From: Hofstenia miamia
Lineage: Eukaryota > Xenacoelomorpha > Acoela
Assembly (NCBI GenBank): GCA_004352715.1
Contig: SCFE01000110.1
Span: forward strand, 1,588,131 to 1,652,130
Reading direction: 5' to 3'
Length of the DNA: 64,000 nucleotides
Made by a program: the position numbers and the translations under genes. Of this stretch, positions 1 through 12,200 are shown piece by piece. Within the stretch, counting starts at the first letter, position 1. Every line of letters begins with the position of its first letter. A model generated the notes under the pieces. It did not search any database and was not told the origin of the DNA. It was given only the letters and a program-made list of their open reading frames with translations.

Positions 1-204
1 AGTGATACGACAGTGCACTATCGGACCATCACATGCAGTATTTCTTTTAGAGGTATGATTATTGTATTTAACGTGACTAAGCATAATTTAGGATGGTCGA
101 CTTTGCCGAGTTGGGTTTAATGTCATTACCGATAAACTTGAATATAATCTTCCTGATTCCAAAACGTATTTATGATTTTAGTTATATTATTAATATATGT
201 ATAG

Positions 205-544
205 GTGGTCAGCTAAAAAAGCTAAGAAATCAAATGTTCGCATGCGTGCTGGCGGGCGAGTGCCATATCGATTTAATGCATCATCATCTGGCACTGTAAC
301 TACAAATTCAGGGTTATCAACTTCAACTTCACAGAGTAGTTCCGTTTCTCGTCTGGCTCGGCTAAATGAAGCGCGTAATCGTTATAGCAGTCTTTTTATG
401 ACCTCAGTCGCGGGTGCATCTGGAAGTGGTTCAACTGGCAATGTAATTGCTCCATCCCAAGTACCGGAGGAATTTATTGCTCAGGTTCAAAGTGTTCTGC
501 AAGGAAAAAGTCGTACACTAATTATCAGGGAATTGCAGAGAACA
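205..544 (+). CDS. UBR5: UBR5 exon 1 of window: basic linker and first half of UBA domain
   Basis: Acceptor tatag at 200-204, donor gttagt at 545. The frame shows a basic stretch, RVPYRFN, a Ser/Thr-rich linker and the UBA start [18 protein letters not shown], then RELQRT. It is nearly identical to animal UBR5 over the UBA helix. The exon starts with one base of a split codon, so an upstream exon exists outside the window; the ATG at 197 is intronic and is not the start. Confidence 0.93.
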
Positions 545-1134
545 GTTAGTTACATTTTTTATTTATTTTGTTCATAGCTCTTTTAGAATCTTGACGTCAA
601 CCTTGCAGTAAATAATTTATTGAGCCGCGATGATGATGAGGGAGAGGAAGATGATAGTCCGGATTATATGGCAGGTGCGCTTTTGTATTTGATGAATTTT
701 AAATTTCAAATCTGCACCTACACTTTATTAGTATTTGAAATCTAAGTGCATTGTAATGGAAAACTATATTACAGTCATAGTTGCTCCCATAATTGTAGAA
801 TATTTTTTAAGAGTGCATGTTTCACATTTTTATGAATACTTACACATTTTTGTTAAAAAGTTCCTCAGATCTAAATTCATGATTTACACCAAATATACTG
901 TTCAGTGAACGTTTCATTATAGTGAAATTATTTATTTTCGTCTTTGCATTTGCTTTACTAGAGTTGAACATCAGCCGATATTTTAGACTGCAGTCAGCCA
1001 GTAGTATTGTTTCATTATTTAGGTCTGCTAGTGCCAATAAATTGGTAATTCCGATGGGAATTGATAGTATTCTACCGATTTATGCATAGGTCACGGCACG
1101 GAAATTGTGACAAGAGAGACACCTTAATAATTAA

Positions 1135-1173
<39 letters not shown>

Positions 1174-1557
1174 NTGGAGAAACAAGCCGCCATTTCGGGA
1201 AACGTATAAAAGAGCATATTAATGGACATTTAAATACTGAAATATTTCAACACCATCATGAAATTAAGAAAGACAATTTTAACATCATTATAAAAACTAA
1301 CAATACAAAAATAGGAGAAGCATTATACTTAAAGAAATTAGAACGGACCAACATACTAAACAAGCAAATGAATACATTTCAAAGATTACATCTATTTTAA
1401 ATCTTATCATATACAATTATTTTAGTTAATTATAAAGTGTAGTTTATAGTTTTGTAAAAAAATTTTCTGGGAAAATATTCTGACGATGATCAATAAAAGA
1501 TCGAAACGCGTCAAATGGTGGATTCAATTTTAAAATGCATTTATGCAGCATTTCATT

Positions 1558-1614
<57 letters not shown>

Positions 1615-2162
1615 AATTATCAGAATCTAATGAATCTCGAGACTAATTGTTGATATCTAGCTTCGTTCCAAAGATATGAGCGCAATAATTAAAAAATGTC
1701 GTTAATGAGTGGTCAACATCATTTTTGCTGTTTTTAAACAAACTACTCTGATTAGGATTCTCAAATTTTGCACAACGTTCGCATGAGACATTTTAGATTT
1801 CATTGTTTACATCTCAATAGGAGTGGGAAGAAGTTGTTAATTAGTACTAATCAAAATTTTCTATCCTCTTTCTTGGGTGTATAAGACATTAACCAGGTAT
1901 ATTTGAGATTTGCAAATTTTGAGTAAAAAATAGAAAACTTTGTCGTATTCGTAGAATCGCGGCTGTACAGTTCGATTAATTAGTTAAATTAGTAGACCGA
2001 ATCCATGCTGAAACCATCTAATTAAGCAAATTTGTAATTCCTTGTTATACATATCAATATACATACTGACGATGATTCCTAGTAATCGAAAAAGGTCTAA
2101 TTTTTAATTGTTACATATTTCAAATATTTCGAAATTCAGCGCACTATCTATATATATTCTCA

Positions 2163-2196
<34 letters not shown>

Positions 2197-5100
2197 TCAA
2201 GCACGAAAATTCTTCGATATTCTCATCCATTGTGTCAAGTCCACCCTTCGATGAATTATAATTTTTGATAATTATCAGGGTCATCAGGGTCAATATTCTT
2301 TTGTGAGTGCGATGATGACATTAGCATATTTTTATTTCTTTTGGGAACATAAAGCAAAATAATTTTGTTATGATCATACAAGACTCATGTTGTTAATGGT
2401 TCACTTATTACTGGAACTTCACGTCTGTTGGCTTAAATAGTTCCCAACAAACTTGTCTATTTTCTAATAGTGTTATAACCAATGCATGTGAGGTGAAATA
2501 CTTGTCAGTTACAATATCGCGGCTAGTATTATAGTGCGGCTCACATAATTCCATCACAACCTCGTGGGCTAAATTGCGATGTGGTGTGGCGTCTCATTCG
2601 CGTCCATGTTTACCGTATTTACGCAGCTTTGATGGCATGTAAGTTCTGCCTGGAATGCAGCCGCGGTATTCAGGAAGCTGCTCAACTGTCAGAGTTTCAG
2701 CTTGTGTGTACACACGTCTTGGGTTATTGAAAAACATATCCCAAACGTCTCTAATTGCAGCCATCTTGTCGTCTCCTCTTCTTTCTTGACGAGTGTTGAA
2801 ATTGTCAAATCTCAAACAACAAAGGAAAAATTTAAAACGATTTTTAATTGTAACAATTATGTAGAATGGTTTGCTATGATATGGTTTCCAAAGGCATTCA
2901 ACTGCTGCAAAATTGTCTCGAGCAAGACAGGCTCAGATAATTACAGCATACATTGGCTGAAATTCACCATATGTAAAATCTTTAGTAGTTGAGGTCAATA
3001 TGCGCTTCATTTTCATATGGCGCTTCATTGTTTTCTTTTTTAGGATCTCCATCAAGATTTTAATCACCATTATCACTATTTTTATAAATATCAATATGTA
3101 AAACATCTTCGCCAATCCCTCTCTCTCTCTCTCTGATCCATCTTCATCATTTCCATCTGTCATCATTTCATTATCTTCATCATTTTGTTCATCACTATCT
3201 AATTCGCAATTATTTTCACATCCAAATGTTCCAAAGCTTGAAGAAGTGTTAGCCGTCTTGGCATGTTGTATGTACTTTTAAAAAACAATTCCTTTTTCAT
3301 TAACACTATGCGCACTCGTTCGCTTGTTGGCCAAAAAATTGCAAAAATGCACGTCACTTTGTAATTACTGCCAATTAAAAGCGTATGTATTTTATTATAT
3401 TGCATGTGTAGGCGTGCATATGAGTCATTGTTGTTGTGCATGAGTTTAAATAGGAAGAATAACAATTCTCATAGACAATTTTTATATGCCCTTATACCCC
3501 TATAGTTATTAAGGGGGGGTTCAACTGTTGACCTAATGCCTGATAAAATTTTGACCTAACGTTTGAAAAAAATGGACTTTTATTGACAATTACAATTTCT
3601 TGCATACAGTACTGATACATATTTTTCAATGTTCTCAGGCTTAAAATTTCTGTCTTTCTGTAGAAGTTTTCCAAGCCTTGAGAAAAAGCGCTCAATTTCT
3701 ACAGATGTTGGTGGACATTGTTGCAAGAAGGCGTATGTCGACGGCGAAATTGAATCGTTTTCCATTTCAAAAAGCTTAGCATATCCACATCTGGGAAGGC
3801 GACTGCCAAGATACTGTGCCAGGCTACAAGAGTCCCCACCGAATGCGTGGCTAATAAGAATGCTGTTGAAATCATGCCATGCGTCTTGAACAGTGTATGA
3901 CTGTTGCTGCATTTTGTCCAAAATCGTAATCAATATGCGGTAATCTCTTGAAATCTCCAGCAGCAACTCGGCCAAATGAGGCTCTGAAAGAGCTCGTCTA
4001 GCATTGCGAATAAGCTCTTCGTCACCTTCCATTTCGTTAACAATTTCGCGAAATTTTGGTAAGTTTTCACTGTAATACAATGCAGCAGATAACCAAGTGA
4101 ACCACCTTGTCACAATGGGCTGAAGCGGTGCTCCAATGCAGTCGAACACTTGTGATAACTTGGTCGAATTCGCAATGCGCAATTTTGCACCAAGTGTGCG
4201 GTACATCTAATTGAAACCGAGGTTGCATAGTATTCCTCCGAAATGCGCATAGCTGACGTATTGTACCTCGCAGCGTCTGTGACAAACAAGGCCAAATCCG
4301 CATTATTGACCTCCAATTCTCGAATGGCTGCATTCACAGCCTGAATAACCATTTGGGAATTTGGGGGACCTTCGAGCGGTATGCAATTTACTAGAAATGT
4401 CTCACTAGGCTTTTCAATATCAACCACAATAACGCCAAGGTATTTCTTCCCATTAATTTCAGTCTCATGAGTTTCTTACCAAGTAGTTTCTGCTAAATCT
4501 CTGCCGAGGATCGATCTGCTACGGTTGCAACTCGTCTCCGGGCAGAGGATTCACTTGATAAATCGTGGCCCATATAATTGAACAGTTCCTTCAATTTCCA
4601 GTTATTCAATTTCTCTAGAGGGATATCAGCTGCCAAAAAGATCTCACGAACCATTGCTGCAAAATCAGGTTTAGCACCAATCATTTGCTCAATAGTCGCC
4701 TGCGTAAGTTGGCGATTTCCAGCACTGGATGCTGCTTGAATTTGTGATAGCGGTCTGCGATTCCCCTTGTTAGCTCGGTGCTTGTCCCCAAAAAACCTCT
4801 TGTCAATTCGCACATCATCTGTAAGGCATAACATGCAATGTAATTTACCATTTTGGGACTTAAATTCCCGGGACAATTCTCGGACAATAGCACAAATCTT
4901 TACGCTTTTCCAGTTCTTCCCATAATCCAGTCTAAAATAAGACGAAGTCCTTCCGAAATCCCGTTGCAAAAATAAACGGCATCTAACGGGACATCGGTAA
5001 AAAGTTACACAAAACACCTGTTAGTTCACAAAACACCAGGGCGGTTCAAAAGTCAATACGGCTGTTACACATTTAAATTCACTGGAGTGATATATTATGT

Positions 5101-6211
5101 TGCAATTTTAACAGTTTCTTAATCATATGCATTACATTAGTGCCTATTCCATTTATTAGAGCCAATGCCTTCCATAGTTGATTAATTTGAAAGTCTTGAA
5201 CTTCAATAACCATATAATATTGTTAAGTAGATGTAGTTTTTAATTTGAAAGCTAATGAACTAGGTTCGAAGTCGATCCAAGCATTATTCATTGAGATATT
5301 AACGATTATTCCCCAAAATATAGGATCAAGACGGTATAGTGCGTTGTAAAAGAAATTTCAAAATTAAAACAAAGTAGTCCATATCCTACACATCTTGAAA
5401 GGACTTTACTAGATGTAGTTTTTAATTTGAAAGCTAATGAACTAGGNCGGCTGTTACACATTTAAATTCACTGGAGTGAATGTTGACAAATATTGACAAA
5501 TATAGCCTCATTTTTTACTTTATTGACTTTTGTTGACCATATTGACTTTTGAACCGTCCTGGTTATTACACATCGTCATACACTTTAAAAAAAATTATGG
5601 AATATATTATTAAGGTTCATAGTTACTTGACTACAAATTGTTGACAAATAGTCTAATAAGGGTTAATTTAAAAAATTGTTTGCAATTTTTTTTCATAATG
5701 TTACAAAACTCACTCGGTGTTACAAAAGGCCTATATATTTCGAAACTGCAATTACAAAGGGCCCATATATTTTATTTTATATTTCTGATTTTAGATGTAC
5801 ATTAATATGCTCCCTTATTCTTGTTATTAGTTATCGTATATATATATATATATATTGAAAGCTAATGAACTAGGTTGGTTCGAAGTCGATCTAAGCATTA
5901 TTCACTGAAATATTAACCATTATTCCCCAAAATCTAGAGTCAAGAACAGTAGTGGGTTGTTAAATGAAATTTCAAAAAAACAAATGACGAATATCTGTGA
6001 AAACCAGCAAAAAAAATTTTCATTTTAAATTTTTAGGCCCATTCATCCAGTAGGATAGATTGTTGAGAGGGTACACTAACTGAAAAAATTCAAAAATTTT
6101 GCATTCTCCTCAATTTTAAACCCCAAAAAGGCGATTCGTCGTTTGTAACAGTCATTTTTTCAGAATTCGTCGTTTGTAATGCAGTTTCACCATTAGTATG
6201 GTACAAACGAC

Positions 6212-6257
<46 letters not shown>

Positions 6258-9200
6258 CAAATTTGTTTTTATTTATGGCATTATTAAGCTTCTTTAACAT
6301 TTGGAGGGCTTAAACTGAAAGTTTTGAACTACCTGAGTGACATTCACACTCATTTTTATTGAAGAAATTTTGAATTTTGAAAATACAAAGCCATGATCAT
6401 TAATTCTTCAGAAGAAACTTACTTTTTGATTCGCTTTCAGAATTTAATTTGTAAGAAGATGTAGGATTAGAGTCTGTGAGATGTTGAGAATCTGAATTAA
6501 TTTTCATAATAGTCTCATCAATGACATCATCGTCTACACTTTCTGAAGGAACCAATTAGTGATTTATGCACCAAAGGCAGCAGGATTCAACCACTCAGGC
6601 ACAAACAACGGAATGTGAATTATGCAGAATAGGTTATAAAACATGTATAACTTACCAGTATATTCAAGATAGCTTCAAAAAATGTAACTGCATTTGTTTT
6701 TGTATTAATCAGTTTTTCAGAATACATATTTTCAATTATGCTTACGTTTAACAATATATACCAATAAGGAAATATGAAAATTATCGGCGTTTTTAGATGA
6801 TATTAAAAGTACTAGATTAAAATCCAAAAAAAATTTTTTTTTAAAAATACAGGTACAAAGCGTATATATAAATACATTTTTGTACAAAGCGAATCTATAA
6901 ATTTTTGAAAAAATACATAGCGAATCTATGTATAAAAAAAGTGTACACAGCGTATCTTATATATATATATATATAAATATCTCCCCTGTAGTACACACAT
7001 TTTTTTATAATCCCCTTCTGTACATTTTTTTGAAATTATATATTCCCCGTAGTACACTTTGAATTATATGACCCCCTTAGTACATACTGTTTTTTATATA
7101 GCCCCGTAAGTACAACATGCGAAATCGTATACAAATATTTCATCAGCACTAAGACAATACAAAACGATTATTAAACAAAGTTGTTTGAAAATTGTAAAGT
7201 TTAACATTTATTTGTAGAGGGCACATTACTTCCTAGCATAAACTCATAAGTTTCACTTAAATCAGTGAAACTATTGGCAATATATTCTTTTTCTGCAGTT
7301 GATCTGCTATGTCCCGTTTGCTTTAAATGGGCAGCTTTGATTTCATCAGAAATATTTTTATTTTCAAGTATTTCTTTTTCAAAAAATTTCCGAATTGATG
7401 TTGCATTAAAATTATAATTGCTATAATCAGGAAAATTATTTGCAATCACGTTATTTATTTCTGTTGACATTGAAGTGCATAGGGAACCATTAATATTTCC
7501 AAAAATTAAATCATCTGGTCCTTTATTTGTAGAAGAACAATGTGATTTCAGCATCTTGAGATATTCCACTTGCTTTCTATTAATTTTAATGTGGATGGGA
7601 AACTTATAACCAGTTTTATGTTCAGTTTTGATCAATGTTTCACCCTTTTTCAATTTCGAAAATTCATTCCATTTTAACAGTAAAATTGGTCCTGGACGAC
7701 AATTAAGTTTAGATTGAATAAGGAAAAAAACAATGGCTCTTAAGTTCTTAAAATGCATATCATTAGCACTCATTTCTTCTAAAATTGATTCAAAACCTGA
7801 AACAATCTTCTTCATTACTTCTAGGGTAGGCACTCTTTCAAAACGCTTTTCTTTTGTTATGATTTTTTCTCTTGCAGCTGATTTAGATAGATCTGCTCTA
7901 ACCTCTGTGATTGCTGCACATGCTTCTTCATATTGTATTGGAATCGATTTATAATGTAATTTAACGAAATTCACAAAGTTTTTCAATATTGCCATTCGGC
8001 TCAACAGTGAGGAATTCATTATACCATGAGCAACCTTGTGATTTTCAATAACTTCACCTAATTTCTCGGGTTTCCTAAAACATTTTGTATCTTGTAGAGA
8101 ACTAGCTAAAAATTGTCCTATTGTTGTTGGTAATGAATATTTGATTGATTGGGTTGTTACACCTCTTTTTTTAAGTCTAGGCTTTAGAAAATCATTAAAC
8201 TTTTTGACGGCATTAATATAGTCAGCGCACATAGCTTCTTCAAAGTTTTTCCGAAACCACTTGGGCAAGCTATCAATATCAAATCCCTTCTTTAGGGCTT
8301 GTGGCTTAGTTAAGCATATTGCATTATGACGCCGATTATTTAAAAATATTCTTTTGCAGTCATTACAAAAAAATGAACGTTTGTTAAGATTTTGCACTCG
8401 TTCTACATCAATCATTAAATGGCGAACATCTGTGTTAAGATTAGGATGAACACGAATTAAATGGTGAGATAAATCACTGACTTCTTTTTTGCACTTTAGG
8501 CATATCTTTTTCTCTCAATTTTTTCGTTCTAGAAATCCGATTTTTTGGTTTTTTAAATTTTTTTCATTTCTCTCATTTGCGTTATCTGTCACCTTAGAAG
8601 CTTCTGATTTCTTAAATTTCTTCTTTAAGCGACGTATTTTCTCTTTGAATTCAGCAATTTTACTTAGACATCGCTTAGACTGTGCAGAAGATTCCTAAAT
8701 GATTACCAAATAATGCTAAGTCACTCTTACGAGGTATTTTAATTAATATATAAAGGAATAACAGAAATTAATTAAATAGCGACTGTTAATTTTAAGAAGT
8801 GTGAAATGCTAAAATATAAAAATTTTTTGCTTCCAATTTTACTATACCAAATTTCAAGAACAAATTTCAAAGAAATATAGTATTTCATCAATAAATTCAT
8901 AAATATTACAGTCAACATCTATTTGTAAGGTAAGGAAAACTGTTTAAACATTGAAACTTACCATTGGAGGTTCATTGTTCTTCTCAAAATATTGTGTGAA
9001 TGTGAGCAACTCATCATCGGACCAAATTTCTGCCATGCTTTCTAAAACGTACAGAGGGGGATTAATAATTTTTCATGTGTACTAATGGGGAGTATAAAAA
9101 ATTTTGAAGTTTTTTTTAAAATAATTAATTTCGAAGTTAAGTATGTGTTTATTAGTAGTTAGCATCTACATGTATCACACGAAAATTTTGATCGATGTTC

Positions 9201-12200
9201 TATTCTTTGCAACGTTGTTTGAGCATAGTCCCCCGGAGTACTATGTAAATTTAGACACGATTCCCCCGAAGTACGCAATATTTGCAATTTCCATAGTACC
9301 GAGGGGGTCATATATATATATATATATATATATCGGGTGCTGTGTACTATGGGAATTAGGAAATAAGTGTACCCAGCGGCCTCTGGGTCTGAAATCCCAT
9401 AATACACAGCGCCCGATTGCAGTTAGGGCCTTTCTAGGCATCAGATAAAGCTAAAATTCGCTGAGATTACTCACTAGTGGTTCAATAGCTAATGTGCCAA
9501 ATTTTGGAAAGTCTGATCCAAACCCTTTGAAAAAAATTTGTTGAGCGCGTTGTGTGCACATGGGAGTATGGTGCCACGCCCTTTTGCACAATTTGCATGT
9601 AATGTAAATTAATTGAATTTTTTTTTGATATATGGAACGTAACAATTTCTCATATAAATCAGTAACTTCAACCCAAAATTGCTGATCTCTGGGGGCCCAC
9701 ATTTTGAAAAAAATTTGATTATAAAAAAATGACTGATGAATGCTTCAAACCATATTTATGGGTTAGCAAGAATATACTTAAAGCATAAAATAGAAGTTGC
9801 TCATAATTTTCATGCAAAATTTCCCCGAATTTTGAAATAAAATTTCATTATATGTTTGTACTCAGTTTAGGTTTTTACAAGCATGTAGGTTACACTTTGC
9901 CTGAGTGTGGCCATGCACCCTTCCTTTACCTGATCTTTACCTTTAACTTTTACTAGGAATAGGCTTGTTTGGCTGTGGAGTCAGGCCGTTAATTATTGAG
10001 ATGTCGGCAAATCCTGGTGTTTTATCTACGCAGATTTCCATGCTGATGCCACATCGCAACCACCGCAGGAACCTCCTAACTCAAATACGTTTTATATTTA
10101 ACGGTACCTCTGTGAAAGGGATCCTGAAAAAAGAACCACAATGAAAGAATGATCAAAATTACTTGGAGTTGCAGAGACTCTATTTGTTTGGCAACCTACG
10201 TGGCTGAAACATTTTGCTGATAGCCGAAATTACCGAAAAATTTTTTTTACCAACTAGTAAAGCCTAACTACTCCACCGAAGATCGCCATTGATGAAAGCT
10301 GTATGTATTCAAGGCCCTTGGTCACCATTATATGAAAAAACACGCAGTAAAAAACCAACTACTCCCATATCTCAATCTAACCCCCGGTCAGAGTACAAAA
10401 CTCTCACGAGACGAACTGATTGAGAAAATTCAATCCTTCGAAGCCGAAATCAAAGCACTAAAACACAAAATGGAAGAAATTCAAATTGAAAACTGCATAG
10501 ATTCGACATGATACAACTTGAAAACCAAAGCTTACGTCAGGAAATAGCAACCCTGAAATCTGACAAACAACAAACAAAGAAACAGAAAAACGAAACCAAG
10601 TTCTTTGTGAAGAAAATGAATCATTAGATTAGAGAAGAGAAATGAAATCTTATAGCAATGAATTGAATGATCCAATGAAATACTTGACCAAAACAACAAC
10701 CTCTTAACACTCTTCCGAGTGCCATCTCAGATCTAACCAATATTACACCACCTCCATCATCAATAAATAACGGTTTCTTAGAAAACAATAATAACAAACT
10801 CGCTATACTAAGTAATAGGCTAAACAACCTAGAAAGTCCTTTCACGGACAAGAAACTGATCAAATCCAAACTACCACCAGTGGCGCCAGATGAGAATCTG
10901 AAACTATGAATGCCTCCATGTAAATTCTCCAGTAAAACTGATGGCATTTCGCCAACTTTTGAAGAATGGCTATTCAAGTACAAACAGCATCTAACTGTCC
11001 AGAAAGTGGGCCAAGAGCACGCCCTTGCCCAATAATTCTCAACATTCTTAACAGGCAAACCCTTCAATTACTATCTTACCTTAGACAACATCGCCAGATC
11101 TGATTACTCTCTGTTAATACAAAATTTTTATGATCACATCCATGCACCAACTGCATGTAACCAGTACAAAATTATCTTAAACAACACCGCCTACAAACAA
11201 GATGATGACATCGAGGAATAAATCCTCCTGGTTGAACATTTGTATCGATTAAGCCTATCATCAACCGAATACTGCTCGCAAGATCTATTTACCTATATTA
11301 CCTATGGTATGCCTCTTCAGATAAAGTGCAGATTTGAGCACAAATGCAGCCCCGACGACAAACTGCCTACATTCATTAAAAAAGCCGTTGAGGCCAAGCT
11401 CCAAATTGATAACTATAAGAAAATTGCTAACCAAATTAAATCGAATGAGTCTCCAACACACCTAAACCAAGAACACCAGGTCAATCTGCTTCAACACAGC
11501 CAACATCAATAAAGGTGGAACCATCTTCCACTGAGGCAGCCCCTAAGCCGATAAACCTCAACAAAATCCATTGTAACTGCTGTGTCATCGATAAATGCAC
11601 CATGTGCATCCTAAACAAGATCACACATTTTCCTAAACAAAAAGCTAACCTTCAAAAAATAACATCAACTTGTACTAATGATATAGTCCATGTAGACATT
11701 GAGCAACTGTCGAAAGACGATGAAGGTTTTCAATATGTTCTTGTATTGGTTGACAATTTCACCAAGTATGCTTGCATGGTCCCCGTCATCAACCAAACAG
11801 CACATACCATTGCCACAGCAATACTACATACATGGATCCTCCGCTTCGGTCCTATGACCACACTACTATCTGAATAGAGGAACGCAATTCGAAGGCTCTC
11901 TCACACAGAAACTGCTGCAGCAGCTCGACATCTTCCACGAGCATGCCGCCCCATAACATCAACAAAGCAATGGCGTAGTAGGACGCCTAAATAAAACTTT
12001 GATAAAATTAATTCGCATCGCTACTTCCAGAGTCGGAGGAAAATATTGGAGATACCTACTTCCCCATAGTGAGTACTTCTACAATACCAATGTCCACTCT
12101 ACCACCTTTCAAGGCGACATATGGTCATGAAGCTAACATACCACTAGCAATGAGGTACAAACAGTACAAACCTTTACCAAAAAACGATTACATCAAAGAC

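Larger units (their letters stand above)
3512..5561 (-). mobile_element. hAT element (DUF659/dimerisation type) with TSD
   Basis: The right end reads GACTTTTGAACCGTCCTG (to 5561); the left end AGGGGGGGTTCAACTG (3512) is its inverted counterpart with few changes. GTTATTA precedes the left end (3505-3511) and follows the right end (5562-5568), a 7-8 bp target duplication. The interior codes for a decayed transposase. A second CAGGGCGGTTCAAAAGTCAA end at 5037 and an N at 5447 show that the right part contains an extra nested or misassembled segment (5037-5447). Confidence 0.75.

Noticed and set aside
197-204. ATG at 197 as the start of UBR5
   Set aside because: The three codons before the exon lie in an intron end (tatag), and UBR5 has an N-terminal region upstream of the UBA.
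93-299. 68-codon open frame at the window start
   Set aside because: It crosses the UBR5 acceptor at 204 in another frame; overlapping UBA coding explains its open 3' part.
9143-9448. Overlapping frames on both strands with YIYIYI runs
   Set aside because: Translations of a (TA)n tract and the iterons.
10624-11067. 147-codon minus-strand frame
   Set aside because: Antisense to the gag domain; gag motifs on the plus strand explain the region.
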